DNA of 64,000 bases from Isoetes taiwanensis (taxonomy: Eukaryota; Streptophyta; Lycopodiopsida; Isoetales; Isoetaceae): NCBI GenBank assembly GCA_021234155.1, contig JAJEKV010000039.1, positions 8,941,077-9,005,076 of the forward strand. Direction: 5' to 3'. Positions 44,344-56,331 of this stretch are shown here, one piece after another. The notes under the pieces are model-generated. The model had not been told where the DNA came from, searched no databases, and saw only the letters and a list, made by a program, of their open reading frames with translations. A program made the translations under genes and the position numbers. How positions within the stretch are numbered: the stretch's first letter is position 1; every line of letters begins with the position of its first letter.

Positions 44344-44536
44344 ACATTTTCCAATGTGCACATTTATTAAGGTGCACACCTTTCCATGTGGGCACATTTT
44401 GCCACCTAGCCATTAAAGGCAAGTGGGCCCATTCCCAATTATCCCACATGCCTAAAGGGGATAATTGGAAACCCTAGCCAACCCCTTGTCTATTTAAGAA
44501 GGGAAACCCTAACTTGCCCATTTTTCGTTTCTAGGG

Positions 44537-45863
44537 TGACAGAGGTTTGCTTTTTTTCTTTTATGATTTAAGACATAATTGAAATTTTGGCAAGGTATTC
44601 GCCATCTGCGTGTGAATCATAAAAGCATTAGGATCTTTTCACATTACAAATGTAATGTGTAGCAGTACAGTAGAACATATGCTACCTTTCCAACTTTGAA
44701 TGTTACAAAACTGTATCGCTGCATTGCATCGTCGAACATGCATGCTTGAATTGCCGTATTCTGCAATAGCATCTAATGAGTCCCTAAAACTAATATGTAT
44801 CAGTAATACACATCTTCATTAGTCAGCTCAACATGGAAAACATGGCCTTCATGAGGTTTTGTATGTGCTCTTAATTCTCCCTTTCTTGTTGCTTGGACTT
44901 TTATACTCTGATCTGTTTCATACGGAATGAGTTGAGATACAGGCATAATTCTTTTGCTTATCTGCAGTCCATTAACAACTGCGAAACTGCGGTTGTCACG
45001 TTCGTTCTTTTCTGCTCCTTTATCCATATCTACAAATTACTTTGACTATGAATTAAGTAATTGAATCCATGGCCAATATGCATGGTAGAAACCACGCTGC
45101 CCATAGAATAAATTATTGCTACAGAAATCATAAATCACGACGTATCCACAATCAGTGCCATATTACAAATGCCCATGGCCAAAAGCAGTTGCTGTCTATG
45201 GAAGCACTATTGGACATATTCGTGCAGCCCAGACTATAACTTGATTAGAGTGTTCTTCACCCTAGTAGCTGAACTTTTTTTTGTACAATATTTTGAAGAA
45301 TAGAACATAATTGGTAAGTTGGTTTTCACTTCTCAGAAATGCATTGAAGTTCATATCTGAAACATTGAGGCCATAGATGTGCTACACCATGCTACCGAAG
45401 CTACTGCAAATGCTATTAGAGTTGTTGTTATCGTTGCCATGTTGACTATTGAGTCTTTCTTACTGCTCCTGCTCCCGCCATCTCTGCCCCAGTTGCTTCT
45501 AATACCGGTTCTGCTCCACCATCCTATTCCTGCTACTTCTCCTGCTCATGTTGCTCCACTTGCTTCTGGCCTGTACCATATACATGTTGGTGGTAGACTA
45601 GGATCTACACTTGGTTATCAGCCTTCACATTGGCACAAATAATAGAGATGATGAAGAAGTAAATTCTGATTACCAACCTCTTTCCTGCAGATGGATTAGC
45701 AGACTGCCCGCATCCCCATTGCTCCAACACCCCACAACTGCGCTTAGATTATGACCATGCAGAGACCTATGCCTAGATGGCACAACTGACTTAGAGGAAG
45801 TACTACAACTTCCCATGCTATACCAATAGACTACCCAGCTAGTCAATGTGCTTGTAACTGCTG
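44537..45863. other. Unassigned part of the block inserted in D's 3' LTR
   Basis: There is no recognised gene. A minus-strand reading at 44800-45027 (RSFAVVNGLQISKRIMPVSQ) looks protein-like but matches no family I know. The left border is where D's LTR stops (after TTCTAGGGT). Confidence 0.3.
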
Positions 45864-47700
45864 TTGATAGACGCTTTGGTAGAAACCACTCACGGAGGCT
45901 CTTGGAGGCTAAAACTTTTCTTCAGAACTAGTGGTTTAATGATGAATGTGGGGATCTTAAATGCTGGCTTCGATAAGTCACTAATTATGACTTGTGCCCG
46001 CCTACGATTCAATAGTGCCACATGTTTCTCAAGGGAAAAAAAGCTCGGTACATTGCGGAACATTAAGAGAAATGTTTTAATCTCCTGGAACATCATTCTA
46101 AGACATTATAGCCTTGGTAGCCTATGGGGAATATCATTTCAGAGCAACAGGTACAATACTTGTAGCAGTCAGTAGTCATTACAAAGGCAGTGGTTACCAA
46201 GGGCTTACAATGCCTCACCAATGGCAAGGTGGTGGATTTAGATGGCATGTATGTAGAGTTGTACAAGGGGCACCCATAGTGCCCATCCTCATGGCATTGT
46301 TCAACATGGCATTACATGAAGGCTTTTCCACACAGTGGACCACTAGCAGGGTTGTTTTCATCTACAAGGTAAGCGACCCTCATTGTCCGGTCAAACAAAT
46401 ACCACACAATTATGGTCAGTTCGCTCTTTACAAAATTGCTGCCCGACATTCTCACGCAACAATTGATGATATGGGCAGAGGAAGAAGAGGTATGAGCTCT
46501 CACACAGGCAAGATTCAGGCCATAACATTCTACCATTGATCATATTCTCACTCTGCAGATCTTGGTGGAAGATAGCAGGAACTGCCGACATGACCTGCAC
46601 TATTGCTTCGTTTGCAAAGGCTTTCGACAATGTGCCTCGGGTCAAGTTGTGGAAAAGATTAAGGCAATTGAAGGCCTCTGTGGATCTGCAAAATGTGATA
46701 CACAGTTTGTATGAGTCTAGATATTGATTAGAGGAGATCAGCTTGTGCACCAAATAATTAGGCAACATATGCACCAACGATGTGAATGTCTTAGCCTAGG
46801 ATGACATGCAATGCCATTTGGATGCCCAGATACTTTTTGTCGAGCCATTGACATGCAGATTAACCTGGCTAAGACTAAGATGTTGCTCATCTCATCCTCG
46901 CGTCAACTCAAACCTTCCCATTTGCTTACCATGGCTAAAATGTAGAGGTGATGCCCATCTACAAGTATTTGAGAGTGGAATTTCCTTCTACCACATATTG
47001 GGACACTTCCGTCCAGTTCTGGATGACATCGAGCCGGAGGGGACTGTAACAATGCAGAACAACAGTTATAAAGCAGAGCTATATGACTTGGCCCATCAAA
47101 TGCACTTGTTTAGAGCTTTGATAGAGCATGTTCTCCTATATGTGGCTGAGGTTTGGGGCACTGTCATATCCCTTGCCACCTAGAAGACCTGGAACAGGTG
47201 CAAAAAACCTTCCTAGCCCAGACACTTGGGGTAACGTCCACAGTCCCATATCAGGTCTTTCTGCAGGAGACATGATTCTTGCCGCTTCAAACGGCCGCAT
47301 TAGACCGCTACATCATCTACTTTCAGAAGATGGTCAGTATAAATGATGCTCATCTTCCCAACCTTGCTTATGCCATGGCATTGTATCCGCAACATCTTAA
47401 AGCTTGCTAGAATGAAAAACAAGCCAAGTAGTTCTCCCATGGAATGTGCTAGAGCACAGGTGCACACATGTCCAAACTAACGAAGATCACCATCACTTGA
47501 GGCAATACCTGATGCTTACTTCCTTAGCAAGCTTTGGGATGCAGGTGCTCTGGAACATGTCAAAACGGGACATTACTAGCAACAAATTAATCATATGTTC
47601 AAGCGAGGTCCACAGTGCTACCTGTATGCACATTTGCCATGAAGAAGCATAGACTGATCGATTCCGTTCGCATAGGTGCACATCGCCTCCACGTTAAGAC
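45864..47700 (+). pseudogene. Decayed non-LTR retrotransposon RT fragment
   Basis: RT motifs of a LINE other than L1 are visible on the plus strand. They are VPILMALFNMALHEGFSTQWT near 46272 (fingers region), SFAKAFDNVPRVKLWKRL near 46605 (motif A, FAKAFD) and LIEHVLLYVAEVWG near 47110 (C-terminal region), followed by KNLPSPDTWG-like debris in another frame. Frames change repeatedly. The FVDFAKAFDNVPR type recalls jockey/RTE/CR1-like elements. The clade is uncertain. Confidence 0.6.
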
Positions 47701-48189
47701 AAGCAGATAGATTGGGGGGAGGGGGGGCACATGAGGACAAGCTCTGTCAGTGTTGCCAACTAATGCCACACTCTTCAGATTTTCCTTGAATTCTACCATA
47801 TTCGGGCATGCGATGCTGAGTTAATTTCGTCTAACCAGCCGTTCCATGAGCTATTAGACACACCTCTTTGGGGCTATTAGAATCATATCTTCAAGAGATC
47901 ATGGATACTTAGATATGTTCTTCGGCACAATATTGAAATGTATTCTAATGTATCAATTGTACAGTTTGTCAGTATGCTTATTACTGCCAAAGTTTTTCCT
48001 TTGAAAACCCTTTGAAACGGGGGTTTTTAATCCTGACAGCAATACATTTGTTGTGTCCTTTAATTGATCCCATAGGCCTATTGGTCTCTTTGGATGATGA
48101 AAATCCATTTAATTCAATTCAAATAAAAGTTAAGTGGAATCACTTAAATAAAAAAGATACTTCAAATGTTCTCTACAATTTAAAATATG

Positions 48190-49018
48190 TTAAGCTTAGT
48201 TAGTTGTGTAGTCGACGATGCAATGTGGCATAGCATTGGTATATAACTTAATGATAATAGAAGGCCATGACATGGCAATCTGGTACGATCTGGCTTCGAA
48301 ATCGTGGGAGACGCTAGTAACTTGAGGAGATGGAATGATGAAAAGGGAGGATGGATATGCAGATGGGTATGCGACAAAGGATGGTATATGAGGAATAATG
48401 AACTCATGATGAACATCTTCTTCGTCACAAAATTGTATGAAAGCGTGCGACTTGTATTCTCCACCATTGCCACTCCTCAATCTCTACAATCGCCTACCTG
48501 TTTGTGTTCCAACCATTCTCTTGAACTCTTTGAATTTAGATAACACCTTGAGAACATCTATACATATGTATATCGAGAAAAATCATCGATCAATAGTAAA
48601 AAAAAATATTGGCCACCTCCGTATGAATACGAAAATGGACTACAAATATTAGAATGCACCAAATCAAGAATATTAGATGTTGAAATTTCAGATTTGAAAA
48701 ATGGTCTTCTATGCAATTTTCCAAGAGCACATGTATTACAATCCCATGGATTTTGAATTGAAATGAAACCCTTTCACAACCTTGCTACATTCCATAGCCA
48801 TAAGATATGGAAAACTGACATGACCAAACCCGCGATCCCATAACAAAGATAAACCCACGATCCTATACTATGAGCGGTAGCTAGTAAACAACCGTCGATA
48901 ATAAAGTGATAAATGTTCCTTTCAAACTGCATCGCAACACCTAAGTCAGTAAGACGAGAAATAGAAAGCAATGTCCTTCGCAATTCAGGAACATGGAGAA
49001 CACTACCACCCCAATTCT
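48190..49018 (-). pseudogene. Ty1/copia fragment: GAG-pre-integrase and integrase
   Basis: On the minus strand, VLHVPELRRTLLSISRL (near 48990) is the pre-integrase region. CNTCALGKLHRRPFFKSE, NILDLVHSNI and YGGGQYFF then LLIDDFSRYTYV (near 48570) follow, then RSGNGGEYKSHAFIQFC (near 48450) and HEFIIPHIP. These are the standard copia integrase landmarks in order. Frames shift between them and RT is absent. Its 5' side abuts D's LTR at 49018-49020. Confidence 0.85.
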
Positions 49019-50193
49019 GGGTTGCCCCAGGGGTCAAAACCGCCTCCCAGACTCTGTCTGAGCGAATTGCCCCATTAGTTTCCCTTGATTCGAGCAGTTT
49101 AGCAGGATGGTTGAGCTCAAGTCAGGAGGAGGAACTCAAGGATCAGGTATTTCGTCAATTTAATAGCCTAAACCATCTTCTAGTCATTAAATCAGTAGGT
49201 TTAGCCTATTAAATTGCCCATAACAGCCCTCTAGATCTCTAGATACCAGACTCTAACTAAAGAACCTAACTCTATGATATAGATTAGAACTTGCTCTTTA
49301 GTTCTCCTGTGTATCTCTATGAACTCCTTGTATTGGGAAGGGGGGTAGAGACCTAAAGCTTGGTAGTAGATGCTCCTAGATTAGCCTCTCTAGCACACTA
49401 TAGATTCGGCCTGTGTACAAGAACCACACCTGGTTGTGGGTGAAGGGGCCAGACTGGCTGATAAGAAGGTTCGTGTTCTGACTCTTGAAGATCCCTCTGG
49501 TGTGTAAGGCCTACCGGGGATCATTGTGACTAGGTCTAATGGCTTACCACTGAGTGTGGGTAAGGCATGGGCTCGACACCCGTGAAGTGGTGTACACTTT
49601 CCAGTGGGTTCAGTCGAATAAGGGCAGTGGCCCTCTAGTCACCTCGAGTCAGCATGTAGATCTCTGGAGGGAGAGCTCCCTACCTGCCCCATCGGAACTG
49701 GGGAGATGCAACCCAGGAATAGCCCCTTTGGCTATGCATCCGGCGGGCTACAGTCAGGTCCCAACACTTTTCAGCCTACTCTGCAAAGTGTGCACAGGAG
49801 GGACGGATGGAGTGGACAAGCCTATGCCATGTTCTTATGCCAGCCAATTCCATTACCATGAATTCTGTCTGCAATGAACTCTGGAGACCCAAGCCGTCAG
49901 TCACCGCTTCGAGTCTGAGCCTTGGGTAGGATCCCTATGTATGATGCTGATCATTGTCTATGCAGATGTTGACGCACCACCCTTCGCGGTGGATATGTGT
50001 TTATGTTGTATACTGACATGTATGTTTACGCTTCCGCAGCTAGGTAGGCCCTGAGGGAGACGGGGTAAAATGACTGGGACTCGTTACGGGTGCAGTGATT
50101 GTGGAGGGCCCTGTATCAGTGTGGAGCTGGTATGGGGGATGAACTCCTGTTTATATACGGTGGGTGCACCGTATACGAGTAGGGGACGTCACA

Positions 50194-50390
50194 ATGTTTG
50201 AGCTAGTTTTTACTAGTTCAAGCTGGTTTTTTTCATGATATTTCTGTGCATTGGTCTTACCAGTGCTGCCATATTTCCTTGGTATTTATTTGCTTGGATT
50301 GTTATGTATTCCATCTGATATTTGTGGTTATATCATTGCTTTGGCTTTAAAATCTCTAAGACTCATATTTCTACTGAACTAATGTAGGGA
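50194..50390 (+). other. Intron-like sequence right of element D
   Basis: T-rich sequence ends in CTGAACTAATGTAG followed by GGAGAATATG. This resembles a branch region and 3' splice site before the open stretch that follows. It joins 11196 across the D insertion. Confidence 0.35.
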
Positions 50391-50819
50391 GAATATGACA
50401 ATTATGAAGAAACTGAGTTCAAATTGGTGATTCCAACTTGGAGCTCAGAACTTATTGGATGGGGTTATGTCAAGAACAACATCGAATGTCCCAACAATGC
50501 TGTTCAAACCCTATTATGTTGTACCAAACATGACAAAACACATCAAAAAATTCTGGAAAAAGAAACCCTCAAAGGACCTAATGGATATTCCTTAGTGAGT
50601 CATTTAGGCTTTAGCAACTGGCTAAAACTGATACCTACATTCATGGGGACAAAGAATGAGTGGGACGAGATTAATACTCTGGTAGATGCCCTATATGATA
50701 AACTGCCAGCACAAATAAGTGCCTGGACACTTGAAGATGACATTGCTAAGTCTGACGTCATGAAGCACTCAACAATGCAAATAATATTAAAGTTCTACCT
50801 AAAGAAGGGGACTATATGA
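50391..50819 (+). other. Unrecognised exon-like open stretch
   Basis: After a plausible acceptor AATGTAG, the frame runs about 142 codons without interruption: EYDNYEETEFKLVIPTWSSE, WGYVKNNIECP, LGFSNWLKLIPTFMG, WDEINTLVDALYDKLPAQI, then stop after LKKGTI. Its composition is that of a real protein. No family is recognised. It could be the last exon of a host gene whose intron received element D, or a fragment of an unfamiliar mobile element. Confidence 0.35.
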
Positions 50820-50889
50820 TTCAAACTAAAAGTATGGACAACTGCAAGATGCTTAGTGCAAATGATAATGAACCTTGTTCGCAGTCGAA

Positions 50890-52203
50890 ACTCATTTTGA
50901 GAACCGTCTGTTATGGCATAGCATAGTAGCATCCCCGGAAGCGTGCATGCATCGGTAGGAATGGGAGCTACTTCAAACCCCTTGAAGGCCGTGGAGATGC
51001 CAGGAGCAGGAAAGAGTCCTTCAGGAGCAGGTATTTGGGTTAGACTCCTTTTGTAGATCAACTGGAAGCAAGGATTCCAGATGAGGTAGCATTTCGTATC
51101 TCTAGTAGAGCCATTCTAGAACCCTCAGTCTAGATCTTGAACCCTAATCAATGAACCCTAACTGTAAGTTAGACGCAGGTGATTAGGATTAGATGTTATC
51201 TTCATTATTTATCATGTTATGTTGATGTACGATAATGGTTGATCTTATGTTTGCACCTCTTGTGTTTTGGGAAGGGGGGTAGAGACCTAGTGGCCATTAT
51301 CTAGATGATGCTCCTAGTTTAGACCTTAGTTCCTATTATATGCGGCATGTGCATAGGAACCCACCCGGCTACGAGGGCTATGGAGTGACTTAACACTATA
51401 TAACAAGGCTAGTGGCAAAGTGGAGGGAGGTCCCTGCTGGGGACTCATAGCGGGCTAAGCCTATAGCCACTCACTTCGTGTGGGCCGGGTATGGGTCCAA
51501 CACCTCCTGGGTCAATGGTGTCACCCTGACTCTCAAGAGTTGCAAATGCCGGCCTGGCTCTTGTTTTGGGGGGTTCAGTCAGATACGGATCGTGTGTCGC
51601 CACGATCCTCTAGCCACCCATAGATCCACTAGTCCTCGGGAAGGGGAGATGCAACCCTCCCTACCTCATCGGGAGATGCAACCCGGAGTAGTCCCAATAA
51701 ATGATACCATGGAATTATGTCTCCGGCAAGTTATAGTCACATCAGAGCCCAATTTAGCCAATCTGCAAAGTATGCACAGGAGGGGCGAATGGAGTGGTCA
51801 ACCCTAGCCATTGTCTATAGCCAGCCCCGCCATTGTTATATCTTGGTCTGCTCTATCTTGAGGCCCAGCCATCAGTCTACTTCCCTTACGAGTCTGAAGC
51901 TGGGTAGGAGCTCTCATGTTTTATGGTATGCTGATAACTTTGATGTATCTATGGATGTACAGATGTGCTACCCTTCGAGGTAGTTGGATGTATTGTTATT
52001 GTTAGTGCTGACATTATGTTATGCTTCCGCTATCATAGGAGCCTATAGGGGAAGGGCACGCAAGGCACCTTCGTGTCCCCTTCCCGCAGTAGGGATACCT
52101 TGGGTGCGGGATAGACGGAGGGCCCATGCAGCCGAAGGGCTGGATGGGGGATTTCCCGCGAGATGTACGACCGAGCGTCATATATTTGGTGGGGAATGTT
52201 ACA
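50890..52203 (+). repeat. LTR fragment H, related to D's LTR
   Basis: It shares an ordered series of words with D's LTR: CAGGAGCAGGTATTT, TGGGAAGGGGGGTAGAGACC, GATGCTCCTAG, CGGGAGATGCAACCC, TCTGCAAAGTATGCACAGGA and GGGGCGAATGGAGTGG. It ends GGGGAATGTTACA at 52203. The left end is not clear and no TG start or target duplication was found. It is a truncated solo LTR of a sister family. Confidence 0.7.
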
Positions 52204-52336
52204 ACTATGTAACAGTTCGACATAAGCCAATTGTTAATCTTGATAAAATTTTGCTCACTTATATGCTGTCAGCATTTACTATGTAGAGTATACTTAATCT
52301 ACTTAATCATATATCCAGATTCACCATTCTTTTTAA

Positions 52337-52894
52337 TCAACAGTTCATGTTTCTCATGAGCAACTTTTTATATTTCCATGTTGCTTCAATTACCTTCCTC
52401 ATGGTATTGCAGATGCCTGATTCACCATTCAAAGGTATGGCCTCATAACACTTAGTGATGTCTGCCACATAGACCTCAATAATGTAGCTAGGAAGGATAA
52501 GTGCAACATCATACACTGATTCAACCACCCAACGTAAGTTCACTGCACCAATTGTCGCAAGCATCATGCATATCCTTTTTAACTCCATAATATCCAATAC
52601 TTTATCAGGAATGTGATTTAGGCCCTTCTTGAAGAGGTTCCTAAGTTCTTTATTTCTAGTGATGTTGAGATCTGTGGTACGGACATGTCCAATATTCATG
52701 TCAATGAAATTCTTGATATTAGGATTAGTGCAAGGATAGTTGACCTCTTTGTCAACAACAAATATTGAAGAAGGTTTGTAACATATGTCACTCAGATTTT
52801 CAGTGAACTCCCAAGAGAGCATGGTTTCCTCCATGATATATTGTCCTAATTCCCCTAGGATTTCTGTTAAAGCTTGGTGGAAAATTGTAGGCAT
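52337..52894 (-). pseudogene. Penelope-like reverse transcriptase fragment (probable)
   Basis: A 185-codon minus-strand frame contains TTDLNITRNKELRNLFKKGL (a form of the conserved pre-RT motif with KGLNH) and VYVADITKCYEAIPLNGES. The latter resembles RT motif A of Penelope-like elements (FDVxSLFTxIP type). The end is cut, with no motif C. The assignment rests on two motifs and may be wrong. No GIY-YIG endonuclease part is seen. Confidence 0.4.
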
Positions 52895-54014
52895 CTATCT
52901 AAGATCTTAGAAAAGAATCTGTCATGTACAAGTTTCCTTTTATTTTTGGAGCCCATATATGTCAAGTGTACGGCTAGGCAGTCCTTATATAGTTTCCTGG
53001 ATGTCTGTACAGATAGCAGCCATATTACAAATAGGGATAACAAATCTTACATAAATAATAATGTGTCCTATAGACTGCCAGGGTAATGGGAATAGAGCAT
53101 GTTTAAATGCAACAAAGCTTAGCATCTTTCAGTAGGCCGAGTGCATTTTAGGCATAACAGCCAGAGTTAGACTTGTCAATGAGATCACTCATGTTCAAAT
53201 CAAACAAAGAATAAAAACATCGTAAAAAAAGAATAATTCTTGACCATAGCTATAGCAATATAAATGAGAATTACATTTATATATTTTATGAAAACTGAAG
53301 AATGTTTGTAGGCATACCTCTCTAATTATTGTACTTTAGATTTTGCACAACGATATCATCTTTTGCAAGGTCTCGAGCAACCTGGTTCTTAGTGACTGAA
53401 TTATTTATACCTCCAGGTGAACCCAGTACCTCCAGAACAACTGTCTGAAGTAGTATTTACTGCCTTAGTAGGTGTAATCATCATTTTTGGTGGGACACTA
53501 ACTCGGCTCTGTCCAATAGTAGATGGGGATGCCATCGACTATTTCTTATGAAAGATCCCTCCCCTCCCCCCTCCCCCACCCTCCTCCCCCCAGGGCCATC
53601 CATTCTTTTGAGAAAAGATGATGGTTTGATAGTCTTTTCACAAATGTCAACTAACTTACATTTAGGTCAGCCCAGCTTGAGATCTGCTAATGGATCTGAT
53701 GCTAACTTCATGCATTCTAATGAGTATGCTCCTCACCTCCAAATAAGAAATATAGGCCAGAATACTGGTTTTGAGAGTGGTTTTCAAACAGTTCCTGATG
53801 GAACCATTTGCCCAGCAAATGACATATCAGGATAGATGATGTGCAGATTGTTTAACATAAACCCCCACAACGTGGTCAACCCAAGTCATATTGTCCTTAC
53901 ATTCAGAGTTATCTGGAGATCTACCTTTTGGTTCACAAGGGCACTTGAAATATGGGCAGAGTGTACGCCATATACGTTTAACGTAAAAGTCCTCACGCTT
54001 AATGGAAGGGTATG
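52895..54014. other. Unassigned sequence, with a polymorphic-looking C-rich tract
   Basis: There is no recognised gene. A CT-rich tract (CCCCTCCCCCCTCCCCCACC) lies near 53561. A plus-strand open stretch at 53548-53835 has no family resemblance. Confidence 0.35.
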
Positions 54015-54024
54015 CCATATGGCC

Positions 54025-56321
54025 CTCTCTTTTTTTTTTTTTTTTTTTTATGAACGTGGACTTTATTACTCAAAAGAATACAAAGAGTACTTGGGGGACC
54101 CAAAACCCAGTGGAGAAGATGTCCACTAGAGCAACACTACCCATCATATACATAACACACAAAAGCAGAGAATACATATCACCACGAGCACAACTGTTTG
54201 CTATGAGTAAGCCTGAATCTGAAGATATCGCTCCCAAATGACACTCTTGACATCATCCTTTAAGGAAGAACACTTGTACTCCTTTACAATGCAACTACGA
54301 GCATCATTAAGCACTTCCGTATCTGAAAAGACATGTCCCTTGAAGATGAGGAGATTTCGTCTTTTCCAGATGGACCAGATGATCCAAGCAGATGCTAAGT
54401 GGAAAGCCCTCTTTGCCAACTTGTCCCAAGTCTCATTTCTCTGCATGCAAAGAGGGCAGAACACAAAGACTTTTGGACGAAATCTATGAACAACAATGTT
54501 TACCCGCACACATCTATGAATGATCTGCCACCATAAGATAGATAGCTTAGGATGGAACAATTTATTCCATACCCATCGCCAAATTGCTTTCCGATGAGGC
54601 TCAAGGTTAACTAAAGGCTACTTTGGCGATGAAGGCAACACTTCAGGATGAAGCAGGACCACATACATCGAGTGCACCAGGTGCTCCTCCTTAACACTAC
54701 CATGAACCACCCAGAGCTGGGGAGCCACATCTTGTGGATGTGGAGGAAGAGTAGCAGCTACTTTTTCCCAAATGCCACGGTCCCAACAGAGGAGGCAGAA
54801 CTTCAATTTGAACTCATTCCACGTCAACAATCTTGCCTCATTATACCATCCAAATACTGTGAGCACACCCACTGCTCGCCATCGACGCTGCGTCAATGGA
54901 TGGACAGAAGAGACTAGGGGACAATCCGCCTGGCCGTCACCCAAAGGGATCCACCAACAATTGGCTGTAGAATTTGTGTGAGCCATCGGATGGAATTGAA
55001 ACAAAGTGCGCACAGTCTCCCAAGCAGCTAGCAACCCCTTGAGAAAAGGCAAGGCATTAGGATATGGAGAAAGTGGATTGAATAATGCCCATGGGAGGAG
55101 TGGCTTAATGGATGGAGAGCCAAAGGAAATGCAGATTTGTAAAGACTGGTGAATGAGGCGCAGCCCTGGGGAATTATCAACATTATTTAGAATCTGCCAT
55201 ATGAACTTAGAAATTATCACCTTGCTCTGGAGAAGAAAGTGAATCATCCCCAGCCCCCCACAAAGTTTAGGCATAATGCACTTTGCCCAACTAATTTTGA
55301 CATGAGCTCCTTCTTCAGTGCCACCCCAGATAAAGTTCCTGACAATACGAACAATGAGCTGCACCTTTGTTTACGGTGCGTGCAAGATGGATGCCATATA
55401 GACATGTGTACTACTTAGAACTGACTTTTCCATAGTTACGCGGCCAGCCATGGATAACTTAGCCGTGGATCACCAGAACAAATGCCTTTCCAACCTCTTA
55501 ACATCCCACGCGTCTCCAGATGAGAGGTGTATACCAACTGGAATGCCCAGCCTAGTTGCCTTCCAATGAGGAAGAACCTTCCATGGAAATGCAACCATAG
55601 AAGACGGCACTGGAGAGTCTAGGGCCCACAAGGCAGTACACTTTTGCCATCCCACAAAGATACCAGAAGCCAAAGAGAAACTGTCCAACAAGGAAATGGC
55701 ATTCTGCAAATTCTGCTCATCAGTCATTAAGAACAAGAAAGTGTCATCTGCGTACTGATTACAAATCCCCTGTGAACCATTATTCATGGTAAGACCATGC
55801 AAGATGCCTTTCTACATTGCAAGAGAGAATACTTGAGAAAGAATCTCTGCCACAATTGTAAAAAGCAGCGGTGCCAAAGGACAGCCCTGGCGAATGCCAC
55901 GCCCCACCTGAAAAAATGTCGATGGTTCCCCTTGAAAAAAAACTGAAGAATGAGCAGAATAATGAAGTTTCATAACGTCTGTTGCGAACTGGGCACCAAA
56001 ACCAAGACGTAGGAGGCACTGCTCCAGGAAACTCCAGTCAACACCGTCATATGCTTTTGCAAAGTCCAGCTTCAAGTATACAATAGGATAACTATGCATT
56101 CTAGCCCAATAGAGACCCTCATACGCTGTTGTCACATTATTCAAGATACACCGGCGAGGCAAGAAACCTGACTGTGTGGAAGAGATGGACTCAGTAAGCA
56201 CACCACAAAGCTTCTGAGCAAAAGCTTTAGCAAAGATCTTGTACATTGAGACAACAAGGTAATGGGGCACCAATCTGAAATGGAAGAGGGATCCTTACAT
56301 TTTGGAATAAGGGAGATAGAA
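54025..56321 (-). mobile_element. 5'-truncated L1-type LINE on the minus strand
   Basis: The poly-A tail appears as the T run at 54028-54049. The 10-bp CCATATGGCC at 54015-54024 and 56322-56331 is the probable target duplication. On the minus strand the pol reads LPRRCILNNVTTAYEGLYW, KLDFAKAYDGVDW (motif A), GIRQGCPLAPLLF, then QYADDTFLFL (catalytic YADD, near 55755). NFIWGGTEEGAHVKISWAKC and a zf-RVT region with WIIWSIWKRRNLLIFKG (near 54370) follow. It begins inside RT, so endonuclease and ORF1 are missing. Frame changes occur near 55805 and between 55365 and 55470. Confidence 0.88.
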
Positions 56322-56331
56322 CCATATGGCC

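Larger units (their letters stand above)
11197..50193 (+). mobile_element. Element D: chromodomain Ty3/gypsy element with extra H3-like cassette, multiply interrupted
   Basis: One element spans 39 kb and is bounded by TG..CA LTRs with the target duplication ATGTT (11192-11196 and 50194-50198). Removing nested insertions leaves about 13 kb. The order is 5' LTR, iMet PBS, H3-like cassette, cassette with an unknown ORF, gag, protease, RT, RNase H, integrase, chromodomain, 3' UTR, polypurine tract and 3' LTR. Insertions are element B in the 5' LTR, an L1 in the RT, element E in the 3' UTR, a foldback element and a block of LINE/copia debris in the 3' LTR. Every coding region has frameshifts or stops, so this copy is dead. 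The LTR halves remain nearly identical apart from small indels. Confidence 0.9.
43236..50193 (+). repeat. Element D 3' LTR, split by two insertions
   Basis: The segments 43236-43484, 44346-44536 and 49020-50193 together match the 5' LTR. About 20 bp present in the 5' LTR after CGTTTCTAGGG is missing at the 44536/49020 junction. A small indel relative to the 5' LTR occurs near 49950 (extra TCATTGTCTA region) and another near 50073. It ends GGGGACGTCACA, followed by ATGTT. Confidence 0.88.

Noticed and set aside
15341-49877. Conserved 107-codon frame MWVRHGLDTREVVYTFQ at 15341 and 49554
   Set aside because: It is LTR sequence present in both LTRs of element D, and both copies derive from one template.
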